A stretch of DNA of 64,000 nucleotides, taken from positions 33,909 to 97,908 of the forward strand of contig CALJUR010000048.1 of the NCBI GenBank assembly GCA_937975765.1, given 5' to 3'. Shown here one piece after another: positions 50,679-58,647 of the stretch. Position numbers and translations under genes: made by a program. Below the pieces are notes generated by a model. The model was given only the letters and a program-made list of their open reading frames with translations. It did not search any database and was not told where the DNA came from. The number at the start of each line of letters is the position of its first letter. The first letter of the stretch is position 1. Source of the stretch: an uncultured Myxococcales bacterium (GTDB lineage Bacteria > Myxococcota_A > UBA9042 > DTJE01).

Positions 50679-50806
50679 AATTCAGGGACAGTCACCATTA
50701 TTCAACAGATAACCCTTCGATTTTCCAATACATCGTTCATGCGTGATCTCATTACGCTGGAATATCCATGAGTTGTGCCACCAATAATGGTGACTGTCCC
50801 TGAATT
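50679..50806. repeat. 128-bp inverted-repeat element with perfect 24-bp ends
   Basis: The left arm 50679-50702 (AATTCAGGGACAGTCACC then ATTATT) is the exact reverse complement of the right arm 50783-50806. The inner 80 bp is AT-rich for this genome and holds no gene. It belongs to the same family as the element at 30169 and the half-copy at 51529. It is probably a non-autonomous mobile element. Confidence 0.9.
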
Positions 50807-50884
50807 GACCCTTGACCGCCCCTCCTGGGATGCAAAGCATCCGGGCTGGCCGGGGAAACGCCCCCGGACATCAAGGAGGGAATC

Positions 50885-51517
50885 ATGACCCGTGCATCCG
50901 CTTTCACCGCCGTCGTCGTCGCCGGCGTCCTGGTCGCCGCCTGCTCCGATCCCGCGAAGGACAAGCCCAAGGCCCAGGTCGGCGCGCCCGTCGCGCAGGC
51001 CCCGGCACCCGCCGTCGATGCCATGGTCACCTACAACGTCCTGCCCGCCACCTCGAAGATCGAGTGGACCGGGTCGAAGGTCACCGGCAAGCACGACGGC
51101 GGCTTCACGCAGTTCAAGGGCACCGTGCAGGTCCCGGCCGGCAAGGTCCAGGGCGCGCGCATCGCCGTCGAGATCCAGACCGACTCGCTGGTGTCCGAGC
51201 CCGACAAGCTGGTGACCCACCTGAAGTCGCCGGACTTCTTCGACGTCCAGAAGTTCCCGACCGCGACCTTCGAGTCCACCACCATCGACGCGGGCGACTC
51301 GCCGACCGCATTCACCATCACCGGCAACCTGACCCTGCACGGCGTGACGAAGTCGATCCAGTTCCCCGCGAAGGTGACGGCCACCGACGCGGCCCTGCAG
51401 GCCACCGCCGAGTTCGTCATCAACCGCAAGGACTTCGGGCTGGTCTATCCCGGCATGCCCGACGACCTGATCCGCGACGACGTGGTGATCCGCCTGAACC
51501 TGAACGCGCCGAAGTGA
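50885..51517 (+). CDS. yceI: YceI-family lipoprotein
   Basis: The 210-residue lipoprotein (LVAAC, Cys20) has a short Ala/Pro linker and a lipocalin-like YceI domain: YNVLPATSKIEWTGSKVTG, GGFTQFKGTVQVPAG, VTHLKSPDFFDVQKFPTATFESTTI, GNLTLHGVTKSIQFP and FVINRKDFGLVYPG. YceI proteins bind isoprenoid or quinone-like lipids in the periplasm. Start 50885 follows AAGGAGGGAATC. An inverted-repeat element lies upstream and another half-element starts 12 bp after the stop. Confidence 0.93.
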   Translation: MTRASAFTAVVVAGVLVAACSDPAKDKPKAQVGAPVAQAPAPAVDAMVTYNVLPATSKIEWTGSKVTGKHDGGFTQFKGTVQVPAGKVQGARIAVEIQTDSLVSEPDKLVTHLKSPDFFDVQKFPTATFESTTIDAGDSPTAFTITGNLTLHGVTKSIQFPAKVTATDAALQATAEFVINRKDFGLVYPGMPDDLIRDDVVIRLNLNAPK

Positions 51518-51528
51518 CCCCTTCCAAA

Positions 51529-51570
51529 ACAGGGACAGTCACCATTATTGATGTCTGAAGTCCCTGAATT
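51529..51570. repeat. Degenerate half of the AATTCAGGGACAG element
   Basis: ACAGGGACAGTCACCATTAT at 51529 is followed by a short reverse end TCCCTGAATT at 51561-51570. This appears to be a collapsed copy of the element at 50679. Confidence 0.75.
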
Positions 51571-51689
51571 CCCGACCTTCCGTCCTTGCCTTCCCGCGCC
51601 CGGACGCCTATCCTTCCGTCGCGAGGGTCCCGCGAGGATCCCCAGGCGCGGGGCACGCCCCGCATGACGAACTTCCTTTGGCGGACGCC

Positions 51690-52325
51690 ATGGACGAAGG
51701 CCCGGTAACCGGTCGCAAGCATCAAGGTCACGAAGGAACGATTCCCACTCCCGCCCGGCACGACACCCCGCTGCCTGTAACCGTCCGCGAGATGGAACTG
51801 GAGGACCTGGCCAAGGTCTACCAGCTGGGCGAACGGCTGTTCACGGCGGAACGCTGGCCGAACCTCTACCGCACGTGGGACGAGTACGAGGTCATCGAGC
51901 TGTTCGCGACGGACGGCGAGACCTGCCTGGTCGCGGAACTGGACGGCAAGGTCGTCGGGTTCGCACTGGGGACGCTGATCGAGAAGCGGCGCAGCGCCTG
52001 GACCTACGGGTACCTGCTTTGGCTGGGCGTGGACCCCGACGTCGGCCATCGCGGCGTCGCCGGCCGGCTGGTCGACCGCCTGCGCGAACTGTTCATCGAG
52101 CAGGGCGCGCGGATGATCCTGGTCGATACCGCCGCCGAGAACCACGACGCGATCTCGTTCTTCCAGGGCCAGGGGTTCGGCAATGAAACCGCCCACGTGT
52201 ACCTGGAACAGAACCTGACGTCGCACCCCGCGTACGTCCGGAAACGGTCCAAGCGCCGCCTGGGCACGAACCGGTCGCACCCCAAGCCGAAGCCGGCCGC
52301 GGTGGGGCCGCACGGGGAGGACTGA
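51690..52325 (+). CDS. GNAT family N-acetyltransferase
   Basis: The 211-residue protein has a GNAT fold: VTVREMELEDLAKVYQLGERLF, LVAELDGKVVGFALG, YLLWLGVDPDVGHRGVAGRLVDRL (with the acetyl-CoA-binding R-G-V-A-G loop), and LVDTAAENHDAISFFQGQGF. A basic tail follows (RKRSKRRLGTNRSHPKPKP). It acetylates an amine or amino group of unknown identity, possibly an N-terminus. The ATG at 51690 is chosen; a TTG four codons upstream is possible. The stop is directly followed by the start of the M20 peptidase gene, so both form one operon. Confidence 0.88.
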   Translation: MDEGPVTGRKHQGHEGTIPTPARHDTPLPVTVREMELEDLAKVYQLGERLFTAERWPNLYRTWDEYEVIELFATDGETCLVAELDGKVVGFALGTLIEKRRSAWTYGYLLWLGVDPDVGHRGVAGRLVDRLRELFIEQGARMILVDTAAENHDAISFFQGQGFGNETAHVYLEQNLTSHPAYVRKRSKRRLGTNRSHPKPKPAAVGPHGED

Positions 52326-53462
52326 ATGGACGGGCTGGCCGCGATCCTCCGGCACATCGACGCCGCGCGCGTGCTGGACCTGCTGAAGGACGCGGTCGAT
52401 GCGTACAGCCCGTCCTGGGCCGAGGACCCGGCCACGCGCGTCTTCGCCGCCGCCCTGGCCCGCGCCGGCATCCCCTGCCGGCTGGAGCCCGTCCCCGGCA
52501 ATCCCGGCAATCCCCGTGCGAACCTCGTCGTCGAGATGGGGCCGCGGCCCGCGTCGCTGCTGTGGGTCGGGCACGTCGACACCGTGACGATGCCGGACGA
52601 CACGCCCGACCACGGCGCGCGCCAGGACGGCGACGTCCTGCACGGGCTCGGCACCGCGGACATGAAGTCGGGGTGCGCCGCGATGGTCGAGGCGCTGGCC
52701 GCCGTGGCCGCCTCCGGGGTGCCGCTGCGCCGCGGGCTGGTCGCCGCCTTCGTCGTCGGCGAGGAGGAGTTCGGGGACGGCTCCCGTGCGCTGCTGCAAC
52801 GCGACCCGCCGCCGCTGACCGTCGTCGGCGAGCCCACCGGCCTGGTGCCCTGCACGACGCACTACGGCTACCTGGAATGCCTGCTGTCGGCGGCGGGGAC
52901 CGGCGCGCACGCCGCACTGCCCGAGATCGGGCGCAACGCGATCCAGGCCATGCTGGAGTGGCTGTCGGCGGGGCTGCGGGCGCTGCCCACGCTGCCCGAC
53001 GCCGAAACGCTGGCCATCAACCTGCGGCACATCCGCGGCGGCGGCGAGAAGTTCGTGGTGCCCGACCGCTGCGAGGCCCTGCTGGACGTGCACCTGCCCC
53101 CCGACGGGGACGCGGACGCCGTGATGGCCCTGCTGCGGCGCGCCGGGGAGGGATTGCGCCTCGCCGACGTGCAACTGGGGCTGCGGCCGACCTTCCTGGC
53201 CACCGGCTACCGGCTGGACCCTTCCGACCCGGTGCTGGCCCCGGTGCGGCAGGCGTTTTCCGCGGTCGGCCGCCCCTTCGCCCCCGGCGTCTTCCGGTCC
53301 CACTCCGACGCCGCCATGTTCCGGGAGGCCGGTTCGTCGCCCGTCATCTGCGGTCCCGGCCGCCTGGAAACCGCCCACACCGCCGACGAACACGTCTCGA
53401 TCGCCGAGGTCGTCGACGCCGCCCGCCTGTATGCCGCCATGATCCACGCCGCCTGCGGGTGA
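52326..53462 (+). CDS. M20 family metallopeptidase (ArgE/DapE-like)
   Basis: The 378-residue enzyme shows the M20 metal ligands in order: WVGHVDTV (His), GTADMKSG (Asp), VGEEEFGDG (Glu pair), VVGEPTGL and TAHTADEHV (His). The lid domain lies at about 180-290. Enzymes of this type use two zinc ions to cleave N-acyl amino acids or small peptides; ArgE/DapE-like deacylation is plausible. It starts at the base after the GNAT stop; an acetylase next to a deacylase suggests a shared substrate cycle, which is inference. Confidence 0.9.
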   Translation: MDGLAAILRHIDAARVLDLLKDAVDAYSPSWAEDPATRVFAAALARAGIPCRLEPVPGNPGNPRANLVVEMGPRPASLLWVGHVDTVTMPDDTPDHGARQDGDVLHGLGTADMKSGCAAMVEALAAVAASGVPLRRGLVAAFVVGEEEFGDGSRALLQRDPPPLTVVGEPTGLVPCTTHYGYLECLLSAAGTGAHAALPEIGRNAIQAMLEWLSAGLRALPTLPDAETLAINLRHIRGGGEKFVVPDRCEALLDVHLPPDGDADAVMALLRRAGEGLRLADVQLGLRPTFLATGYRLDPSDPVLAPVRQAFSAVGRPFAPGVFRSHSDAAMFREAGSSPVICGPGRLETAHTADEHVSIAEVVDAARLYAAMIHAACG

Positions 53463-53543
53463 CTCCGGCCAGTTCCATGCTATATAAGACCGGCGCCGTC
53501 CGGGCAGCCGCCCGGCTGGTCCACTGACAACGCGGAGGCGACC

Positions 53544-54095
53544 GTGCACCGGACCCTTCTGCTGGCCCTTTCCCTGGCCGTGCCCCTGCTGGCGGCATGC
53601 CCGCTTCTGGACTCGGGCGACGACCCCGTGGACGCCTCGACGCAGACGGATTCGATCCCCCCGGCGGACACATCCTCCGGCCCGTGCGCCAAGAACCGCG
53701 ACTGCTACACCCGCAACGGCAACCAGCCGGTCTGCGACACCGCCACCAGCCAATGCATCGATTCGGCATGGCCGCTGATGATGCCCTGCGACACCGAAAG
53801 CGACTGCCGCACCTACTACAACACCAGCCTCGTGTACTGCTCGTCGGCGAAGTTGTGCGCGATGCCGTGCCCGATGGAAGCCGGCGAGGACTACGCCACC
53901 ACCTGCGGCTACACCGGCGAGCGCACCTGCGGGTTCGACAGCATCTGCATGTGCACCTCCACGCAGTACTGCCGGGAAGGCGAGGTCTGCGGCACGGTCG
54001 CCAGGCGCTGCCTGCCCAGGTGCACCGGCGACCTCGACTGCGCCCCCATCGAGGGCACCACCTGCGACCTCGCCTCGGGCCAGTGCGTGAAGTAG
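53544..54095 (+). CDS. Small cysteine-rich lipoprotein
   Basis: The 183-residue lipoprotein (LLAAC, Cys19) is rich in cysteine after a short acidic linker. About twenty cysteines occur in repeated units (CAKNRDCYTRNG..VCDTATSQC, PCDTESDCRTYY, CGFDSICMCTSTQYC, PRCTGDLDC). Such repeats form disulfide-linked modules, common in secreted proteins of myxobacteria-like genomes. No enzyme motif is present; role unknown. GTG at 53544 follows CGGAGGCGACC. Confidence 0.8.
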   Translation: MHRTLLLALSLAVPLLAACPLLDSGDDPVDASTQTDSIPPADTSSGPCAKNRDCYTRNGNQPVCDTATSQCIDSAWPLMMPCDTESDCRTYYNTSLVYCSSAKLCAMPCPMEAGEDYATTCGYTGERTCGFDSICMCTSTQYCREGEVCGTVARRCLPRCTGDLDCAPIEGTTCDLASGQCVK

Positions 54096-54141
54096 GCCGG
54101 CCGCCCCGTTCGCCGCCCCGCCCTCCCCCGCGCCTTCCGAC

Positions 54142-54170
54142 TGGACGCGTCCCGCTCCAGGGCCTACGAT
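54142..54170 (+). promoter_or_regulatory. Putative promoter of the MntA/HepT-like pair
   Basis: TGGACG and TACGAT are 17 bp apart and lie 28 bp before the ATG at 54198. The -10 box matches the consensus in four of six bases. Confidence 0.4.
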
Positions 54171-54197
54171 TGTCGAGTCACGGGAGGCTGTTCCGGC

Positions 54198-54509
54198 ATG
54201 GACCCGATCCTGCAGGAGATCGTCGAACGCCTGGTGGCCCGCTTCCACCCGACGAAGGTCTACCTGTTCGGTTCCCGGGCCCGGGGCGAAGCGACCCCCG
54301 ACTCCGACTACGACGTCCTGCTGGTCGTCCCCGACTCGCCCGTGCCCGCCTACAAGCAGGAAATGGAAGCATGCGCCTCCCTCTGGGGCGTGCCCGCCGC
54401 GGTGGACGTCCTGGTCTGGTCCGAATCCGAATTCCTGCGACGCATGGATGCCCGCGCGTCGTTGCCGGCGACCGTGGTTCGCGAAGGAGTCCTCCTCCAT
54501 GCCGCGTGA
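54198..54509 (+). CDS. mntA: MntA-like minimal nucleotidyltransferase (antitoxin side of a HEPN/MNT pair)
   Basis: The 103-residue protein is a minimal nucleotidyltransferase with the motif GSRARG...SDYDVL, that is GS-x10-DxD with both catalytic aspartates of the DxD present. In type VII toxin-antitoxin pairs MntA adds AMP groups to the HEPN toxin and so neutralises it. The next gene encodes a HEPN protein and overlaps it by 11 bp. A third conserved Asp probably lies in AVDVLVW. Confidence 0.85.
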   Translation: MDPILQEIVERLVARFHPTKVYLFGSRARGEATPDSDYDVLLVVPDSPVPAYKQEMEACASLWGVPAAVDVLVWSESEFLRRMDARASLPATVVREGVLLHAA

Positions 54510-54891
54510 TGCCCTGATCGCCGAGACCCAGGCCTGGCTGGCGAAGGCCGACCAGGACCTCGGAGCCGCGCGGATGCTGATCGACGGCTACCCTGCCGTG
54601 GCCCTGTTCCATTGCCAGCAGGCGGTGGAGAAGGGGCTGAAGGCGTTCCTGGTCTGGCACGACGTCCCGTTCCGGAAGAGCCACGACCTTCGCGAAATCG
54701 GCCAGCAGTGCGTGGAAATCGACCCGTCCCTGGAGACGCTGGCCCGCGATGCCGCGCCCCTGGCAGTGTTCGCGTGGCGCACCCGGTATCCGGACGAGGA
54801 GATGGAGCCGCTGCCCCGCGACGAGGTCCTCGCGATCCTGGCCACGGCCGAAAACACGCTGGCCGAGTTGAAGCGAACCCTGTCTTCGTGA
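54499..54891 (+). CDS. hepT: HEPN domain protein (HepT-like)
   Basis: The 130-residue helical protein has HEPN landmarks: AWLAKADQDLGAARMLIDG, ALFHCQQAVEKGLKAFLVWH, FRKSHDLREI and AWRTRYPDEE. HEPN proteins of type VII systems are often RNases with an Rx4-6H motif. That motif is not seen; the nearest is RKSHDL, so nuclease activity is doubtful. Paired with the MntA-like gene upstream by overlap. Start 54499 lies just after CCTCCTCC, with no clear ribosome site, consistent with translational coupling. Confidence 0.82.
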   Translation: MPRDALIAETQAWLAKADQDLGAARMLIDGYPAVALFHCQQAVEKGLKAFLVWHDVPFRKSHDLREIGQQCVEIDPSLETLARDAAPLAVFAWRTRYPDEEMEPLPRDEVLAILATAENTLAELKRTLSS

Positions 54892-54932
54892 AAGGGATCA
54901 TCCCGCTTGCTGGAGGACAGGAAGGCGCGCGT

Positions 54933-55148
54933 TCAAGCCGCGGACTTGACCCGACGGAACGACCGCTCCGCCACGAAGGTGATCGTCGGTTCGCCCGACG
55001 TTTCCGGCTCGGCCGGTCGATCCGTGGACACGATCCGCACCACTCCGCGATCGGGAAGCTGTTCGAGTTCCTCCGGGTGCGCGACCAGGTGCCGGATCAG
55101 GTCGAACGTCATGTGGATGTCGGCCGAAACGCGTTCGTGTCGCGTCAT
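54933..55148 (-). CDS. Small conserved protein resembling DUF5647
   Basis: The 71-residue protein reads MTFDLIRHLVAHPEELEQLP and GVVRIVSTD, then ends in a basic FVAERSFRRVKS. I recognise the LVAHPEELEQLPD segment as typical of DUF5647-type small proteins, with moderate certainty. The function is unknown; it lies in a toxin-antitoxin island, convergent to the HEPN gene. Start 55148 follows AGGAGGAGGAAGCC. Confidence 0.6.
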   Translation of the reverse strand: MTRHERVSADIHMTFDLIRHLVAHPEELEQLPDRGVVRIVSTDRPAEPETSGEPTITFVAERSFRRVKSAA

Positions 55149-55292
55149 GGCTTCCTCCTCCTGCGGACCTGGGTCGTGTACTCCTTCTCTCCCACGGCGG
55201 CCTCGCGATCCAGCCTGATTCCAGGCGACCCGCGGCATGGGGTCCAGCGCCCTTCCCGATCGGAGGGAGAGTCCCCGGGCATGAATGCGCCC

Positions 55293-56117
55293 TCAGAAAC
55301 TCGTCACGATCACTTCCTCGACCTTCCCGCGCCCGTCGGCCTTGCTGTTCACGGAGCGGGAGGCGAGGACGGTGTGGATCTTGAACGGGCTGTAGAGGTC
55401 CATCACGGCGTCGGTCTTGGAGTTGGACAGCATCAGGAAGACGCCGCGCGAGGCGAGTTCGCGGAAGGTGACGGCCAGGCGGGACTGGTCCTCCATGGTG
55501 AACCCGTCCTTCGCGTAGGCGGTGAACGATGCCGTCCTGGACAGGGGCACGTAGGGAGGATCGAAGTAGACCAGGTCGCCGGCCTGGGCCGCAGCCAGCA
55601 CGGCATCGAAGGGCTGGACGGAGAGGGTCGCCGAACGGAGGGCGGCCGATGCGGCCCTCAGGGTCGGCTCGTCGCAGATCGTCGGGTTGGCGTAGCGGCC
55701 CATCGGCACGTTGAACTGGCCCCGGCTGTTCTCCCGGTACAGCCCGTTGAAGCACGTCCGGTTCAGGTAGATGAGGCGCGCGGCCCGTTCGGCCACCGAT
55801 TCCGGCATCGACCCGCGCACCGCGTAGAAGTGCTCGGCGGAGTGCCGTCGCGCGTGCTCGCGGAGGAGTTCGACCACCTCGTCCACGCGGGTCGCGACCC
55901 CCTGGTACGCCTCGATGAGGCGCACGTTCACGTCGGAAAGGAACACGCCGTCGCGGATGAGGTCCTGCGAACGCAGTTCGAAGAAGAGCGCCCCCCCGCC
56001 GACGAACGGCTCGTGGAACGCCCGGAACGGTCCCAGCCGTCGAACCTGCGCGACCAGTTCCGGGAGCAACTGCCGCTTGCCACCGGCCCATTTCAGGAAC
56101 GGACGATACTCCGCCAA
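55293..56117 (-). CDS. dam: Dam-type (D12 class) adenine DNA methyltransferase
   Basis: The 274-residue enzyme has the D12-class motifs FLKWAGGKRQLLPEL (N-terminal S-adenosylmethionine loop), FHEPFVGGGALFF, LSDVNVRLIEAYQGV, NRTCFNGLYRENSRGQFNVPMG and the catalytic DPPY in LVYFDPPYVPLS near 184. It methylates adenine N6. No restriction endonuclease is adjacent, so it is an orphan regulator-type or remnant methylase. The gene begins with TTG at 56117 behind GGAGGAGGCAC; the frame shows no better start. Its target is probably GATC-like, which cannot be read from the sequence. Confidence 0.9.
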   Translation of the reverse strand: MAEYRPFLKWAGGKRQLLPELVAQVRRLGPFRAFHEPFVGGGALFFELRSQDLIRDGVFLSDVNVRLIEAYQGVATRVDEVVELLREHARRHSAEHFYAVRGSMPESVAERAARLIYLNRTCFNGLYRENSRGQFNVPMGRYANPTICDEPTLRAASAALRSATLSVQPFDAVLAAAQAGDLVYFDPPYVPLSRTASFTAYAKDGFTMEDQSRLAVTFRELASRGVFLMLSNSKTDAVMDLYSPFKIHTVLASRSVNSKADGRGKVEEVIVTSF

Positions 56118-56230
56118 GTGCCTCCTCCTAGTCTGAAGGCGAGTTCCAGGGCACCGCGGAATCGTACCTGAGGCGGGCGACGTTGGAAAACGAGGACAGC
56201 GCCGATTTCTTCCGAAGGCCCCCGAACCGC

Positions 56231-56259
56231 TTGTCCCCGCCCTCCAACGTACGTACAAT
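56231..56259 (+). promoter_or_regulatory. Promoter of the MazEF-like pair with overlapping palindrome
   Basis: TTGTCC and TACAAT are 17 bp apart, 21 bp before the ATG at 56281. The palindrome GTACGTAC (56249-56256) overlaps the -10 box and may be the self-regulatory operator. Confidence 0.55.
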
Positions 56260-56280
56260 GTGCTCACCCGGAGGTGTTCC

Positions 56281-56538
56281 ATGAGGACCCACATCGTGAA
56301 GATCGGCAACTCCCAGGGGATCCGGATCCCCAAGGCGCTGCTGGAACAGACCCGCTTGAAAGGCGAGGTCGAAATCCTGGTTCGCCGCGACTCCCTGGTG
56401 ATCCGTCCCGCCGGGAAGGCCCGGGCCGGCTGGGAGGCCGCCTTCCGGCAGATGGCCGACCAGGGCGATGACCGCCTTGCCGGTGTCGCCGAGGTCATCG
56501 AACACTCCTTCGACGCGGAGGACTGGGAGTGGAAGTGA
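56281..56538 (+). CDS. mazE: MazE/AbrB-type antitoxin
   Basis: The 85-residue protein has an N-terminal SpoVT/AbrB swapped-hairpin DNA-binding domain (VKIGNSQGIRIPKALLEQ, VEILVRRDSLVIRP). An acidic C-terminal tail follows (DDRLAGVAEVIEHSFDAEDWEW) of the type that wraps the toxin. It starts behind GGAGGTGTTCC and overlaps the toxin gene by 10 bp. It should neutralise the MazF-like product and repress the pair's promoter. Confidence 0.88.
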   Translation: MRTHIVKIGNSQGIRIPKALLEQTRLKGEVEILVRRDSLVIRPAGKARAGWEAAFRQMADQGDDRLAGVAEVIEHSFDAEDWEWK

Positions 56539-56852
56539 ATCGGTTCGACGTCTTCCTGGTGAACCTCGACCCGACGATCGGCAGCGAGATCCGGAAGGCC
56601 CGCCCGTGCGTCGTGGTGTCTCCCGACGAGATGAACCTCCACATCCGCACCGTGGTCGTCGCCCCCATGACCACCCAGGGTCGGCCCTATCCCTCGCGGG
56701 TCGAAACCCGCTTCAACGGCAAGGACGGCCAGGTCGTGATCGACCAGATCCGCACCATCGACAAGCTGCGCCTCGTCAGGCGCCTGGGCACCCTCGACCC
56801 GAACGAGGCCGCGGAGGTTCTGGACGTCCTGCGCGAGTTCTTCGCGCCGTAG
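56529..56852 (+). CDS. mazF: MazF/PemK-type endoribonuclease toxin
   Basis: The 107-residue protein matches MazF/PemK: RFDVFLVNLDPTIGSEIRKARPCVVVSPDE, VVVAPMTTQGRPYPSRVE and VIDQIRTIDKLRLVRRLGTL. The N-terminal Arg and the later Thr/Ser stretch (MTTQG) are the usual catalytic area for mRNA cleavage. GTG start inside the antitoxin's last codons ensures co-translation. Length is typical. Confidence 0.92.
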   Translation: MEVNRFDVFLVNLDPTIGSEIRKARPCVVVSPDEMNLHIRTVVVAPMTTQGRPYPSRVETRFNGKDGQVVIDQIRTIDKLRLVRRLGTLDPNEAAEVLDVLREFFAP

Positions 56853-57132
56853 GAATCCTGGGGTCCAGGTTCGGCGCATCGGCAATCAGCCCAGAAACTG
56901 CCCCCCCCTCGCACTTGCGATCGAAACCGCGATTTCACTACCGTATGGCTGGATTCACCGGGTGCCCGTGATGACGATCCGAACGATGCCTGTGTCGGAC
57001 GATTCGACGATCTCGGGGACGACCCCTGTCGCTTCATCCTCCGAATTCCAGGCGCGTTCGTGCCTCGGTTCGGACACCGGTTCGACTCGAAAAAGAACGA
57101 ATGGTCTGCCCTGACCGATTGAAGCGCGACCT

Positions 57133-58458
57133 TCAGGCCAGGGACCCGGGCGCGGCAGCCGGCGCGGTGGCCGAGGCGGCGAAGTACAGCGGCAGGAATC
57201 GCAGCTTCTGCGCGGGCAGGTCCGCCAGGGCGCCGGACTGGAAGACGAGCCCCCCCGCGACCGACGGGATGGTCTTCAGCAGCAGGTGCAGGCTCCTGAG
57301 GGAACCGGCGGCACCGCTCTTGACCTCCACGGCGCGGACGGCACCGTCCACGACCGCCAGGTAGTCGACCTCGGCGCTGCTGCCGCGGGCCTCGCGGGCC
57401 CAGTAGTACAGGTCGCCGCCCTGCGACACCCGCATCTCCTGGCCCACGAACTGCTCGGCCATCGCGCCCCGGTACACCGACAGCAGGTCCTGGCGGGCGT
57501 ACTCGGCCGCGACCTTCATCCCCGAGAGGTGCTGCCACAGCCCGACGTCCACGAGGATCGCCTTGAAGCGGTCCGGACGCGCGCTGGCCCCGAGGGGCAG
57601 CCCGGACGGGTCGCACGACGGGACCTTCCGGATCACGCGGGCCTTGCACAGCAGGTCGAAGGCGTTCTTCGCGGTGGGCCCGGTGAAGTCCGGCGCCAGG
57701 CCCGCGTAGTGGATCTGCGTCCCGACCCGCTGGGCGACCGCGTCCAGCACCTGGTCCAGGCAGCGTACGTTCGCACGCTTCGCGTACTTCGCGAAGTCGG
57801 CACGGTACGACTCGACCATCTCCTGGTGGACGTCGAAGGCGTCGTGCATCGACTTCGTCGCGACGAACGCCTTCACGGCCTCGGGCATGCCGCCGACGAA
57901 GCAGTACCGCCGCACCTCGTCCAGCAGGAACCGGTGCACCGTGTCGGGGAACACCCGGGGGGGCCCGGACACGACCTCCACGGCCGCGTCGTTGCCGGCG
58001 GCCATCAGCGTTTCCAGGAAGGTCATCGGGTGCATCTCCAGGAACTGCACCCGGCCCACGGGCATCGAGGCGTCGGACAGCGCGAAGTCCAGCAGCGACC
58101 CGGCGGCGACCACGTGCAGGTCCGGGATCTCCTCGTGGAAGTACCGCAGCGCGGTCAGCGCGTTCGGGCATGCCTGCACCTCGTCCAGGAACAGCAGCGT
58201 CCGGCCGGGGGCGATCCTCCGGCCGCCCAGGACCGCCAGATCCGACACGATGCGGCGCGCGTCGAGGTTGCCCTCGAAGACCCGGCCCCAATCGGGGTTC
58301 CGTTCCAGGTTCACGGTCACGACGTCCATGCCGGACCGGCGCCCCAGCTCGACGACGGAGTACGTCTTGCCGACCTGCCGCGCCCCCCGGAGGACCAGCG
58401 GTTTGCGGCGCGCCGACCTCGCCCATGCGTCCAGCGAACCGTCAATCAGTCGTCTCAT
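57133..58458 (-). CDS. AAA_14 ATPase with C-terminal DUF4143/PD-(D/E)xK-like domain
   Basis: The 441-residue protein has Walker A GARQVGKT (residues 25-32), a Walker B LLFLDEVQACP and sensor region VVAAGSLLDFAL of the AAA_14 type. A DUF4143 segment follows (FLLDEVRRYCFVGGMPEAVKAF, YRADFAKYAK, LLCKARVIRKV). Near the end EVDYLAVVDGAVRAVEVKSG shows a PD-(D/E)xK-like core (D..EVK). Such proteins are common in bacterial accessory genomes, with defence or DNA-handling roles suspected. No partner gene is visible. Start 58458 follows an AT-rich leader. Confidence 0.85.
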   Translation of the reverse strand: MRRLIDGSLDAWARSARRKPLVLRGARQVGKTYSVVELGRRSGMDVVTVNLERNPDWGRVFEGNLDARRIVSDLAVLGGRRIAPGRTLLFLDEVQACPNALTALRYFHEEIPDLHVVAAGSLLDFALSDASMPVGRVQFLEMHPMTFLETLMAAGNDAAVEVVSGPPRVFPDTVHRFLLDEVRRYCFVGGMPEAVKAFVATKSMHDAFDVHQEMVESYRADFAKYAKRANVRCLDQVLDAVAQRVGTQIHYAGLAPDFTGPTAKNAFDLLCKARVIRKVPSCDPSGLPLGASARPDRFKAILVDVGLWQHLSGMKVAAEYARQDLLSVYRGAMAEQFVGQEMRVSQGGDLYYWAREARGSSAEVDYLAVVDGAVRAVEVKSGAAGSLRSLHLLLKTIPSVAGGLVFQSGALADLPAQKLRFLPLYFAASATAPAAAPGSLA

Positions 58459-58548
58459 TCCAGGGTGTCCATGCCAAACTCAACCCAAAGTCTAAATCCT
58501 GCATTTGGATAGTCAAGGTTCTTTCGGGATGGCCGAGGCGCATGGGAA

Positions 58549-58575
58549 GGCGGGGGACGGGGCCCCCGCCCTACA
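58549..58575. repeat. GC-rich palindrome copy after the alpha-2-macroglobulin gene
   Basis: A reverse copy of the 27-bp family (ending CCCGCCCTACA) in the gap between the AAA_14 start and the macroglobulin stop. Confidence 0.85.
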
Positions 58576-58647
58576 TTTCAGGGCAGGACGCAACATCGCA
58601 GGGCACGCCGAAGAGGTTCGCCGCAGGCAGTCCGGATCAGGCGCGGG

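Noticed and set aside
56853..57132. A gene between the MazF-like and AAA_14 genes
   Set aside because: The 280-bp stretch has no convincing reading frame with a ribosome site; nothing is annotated there.
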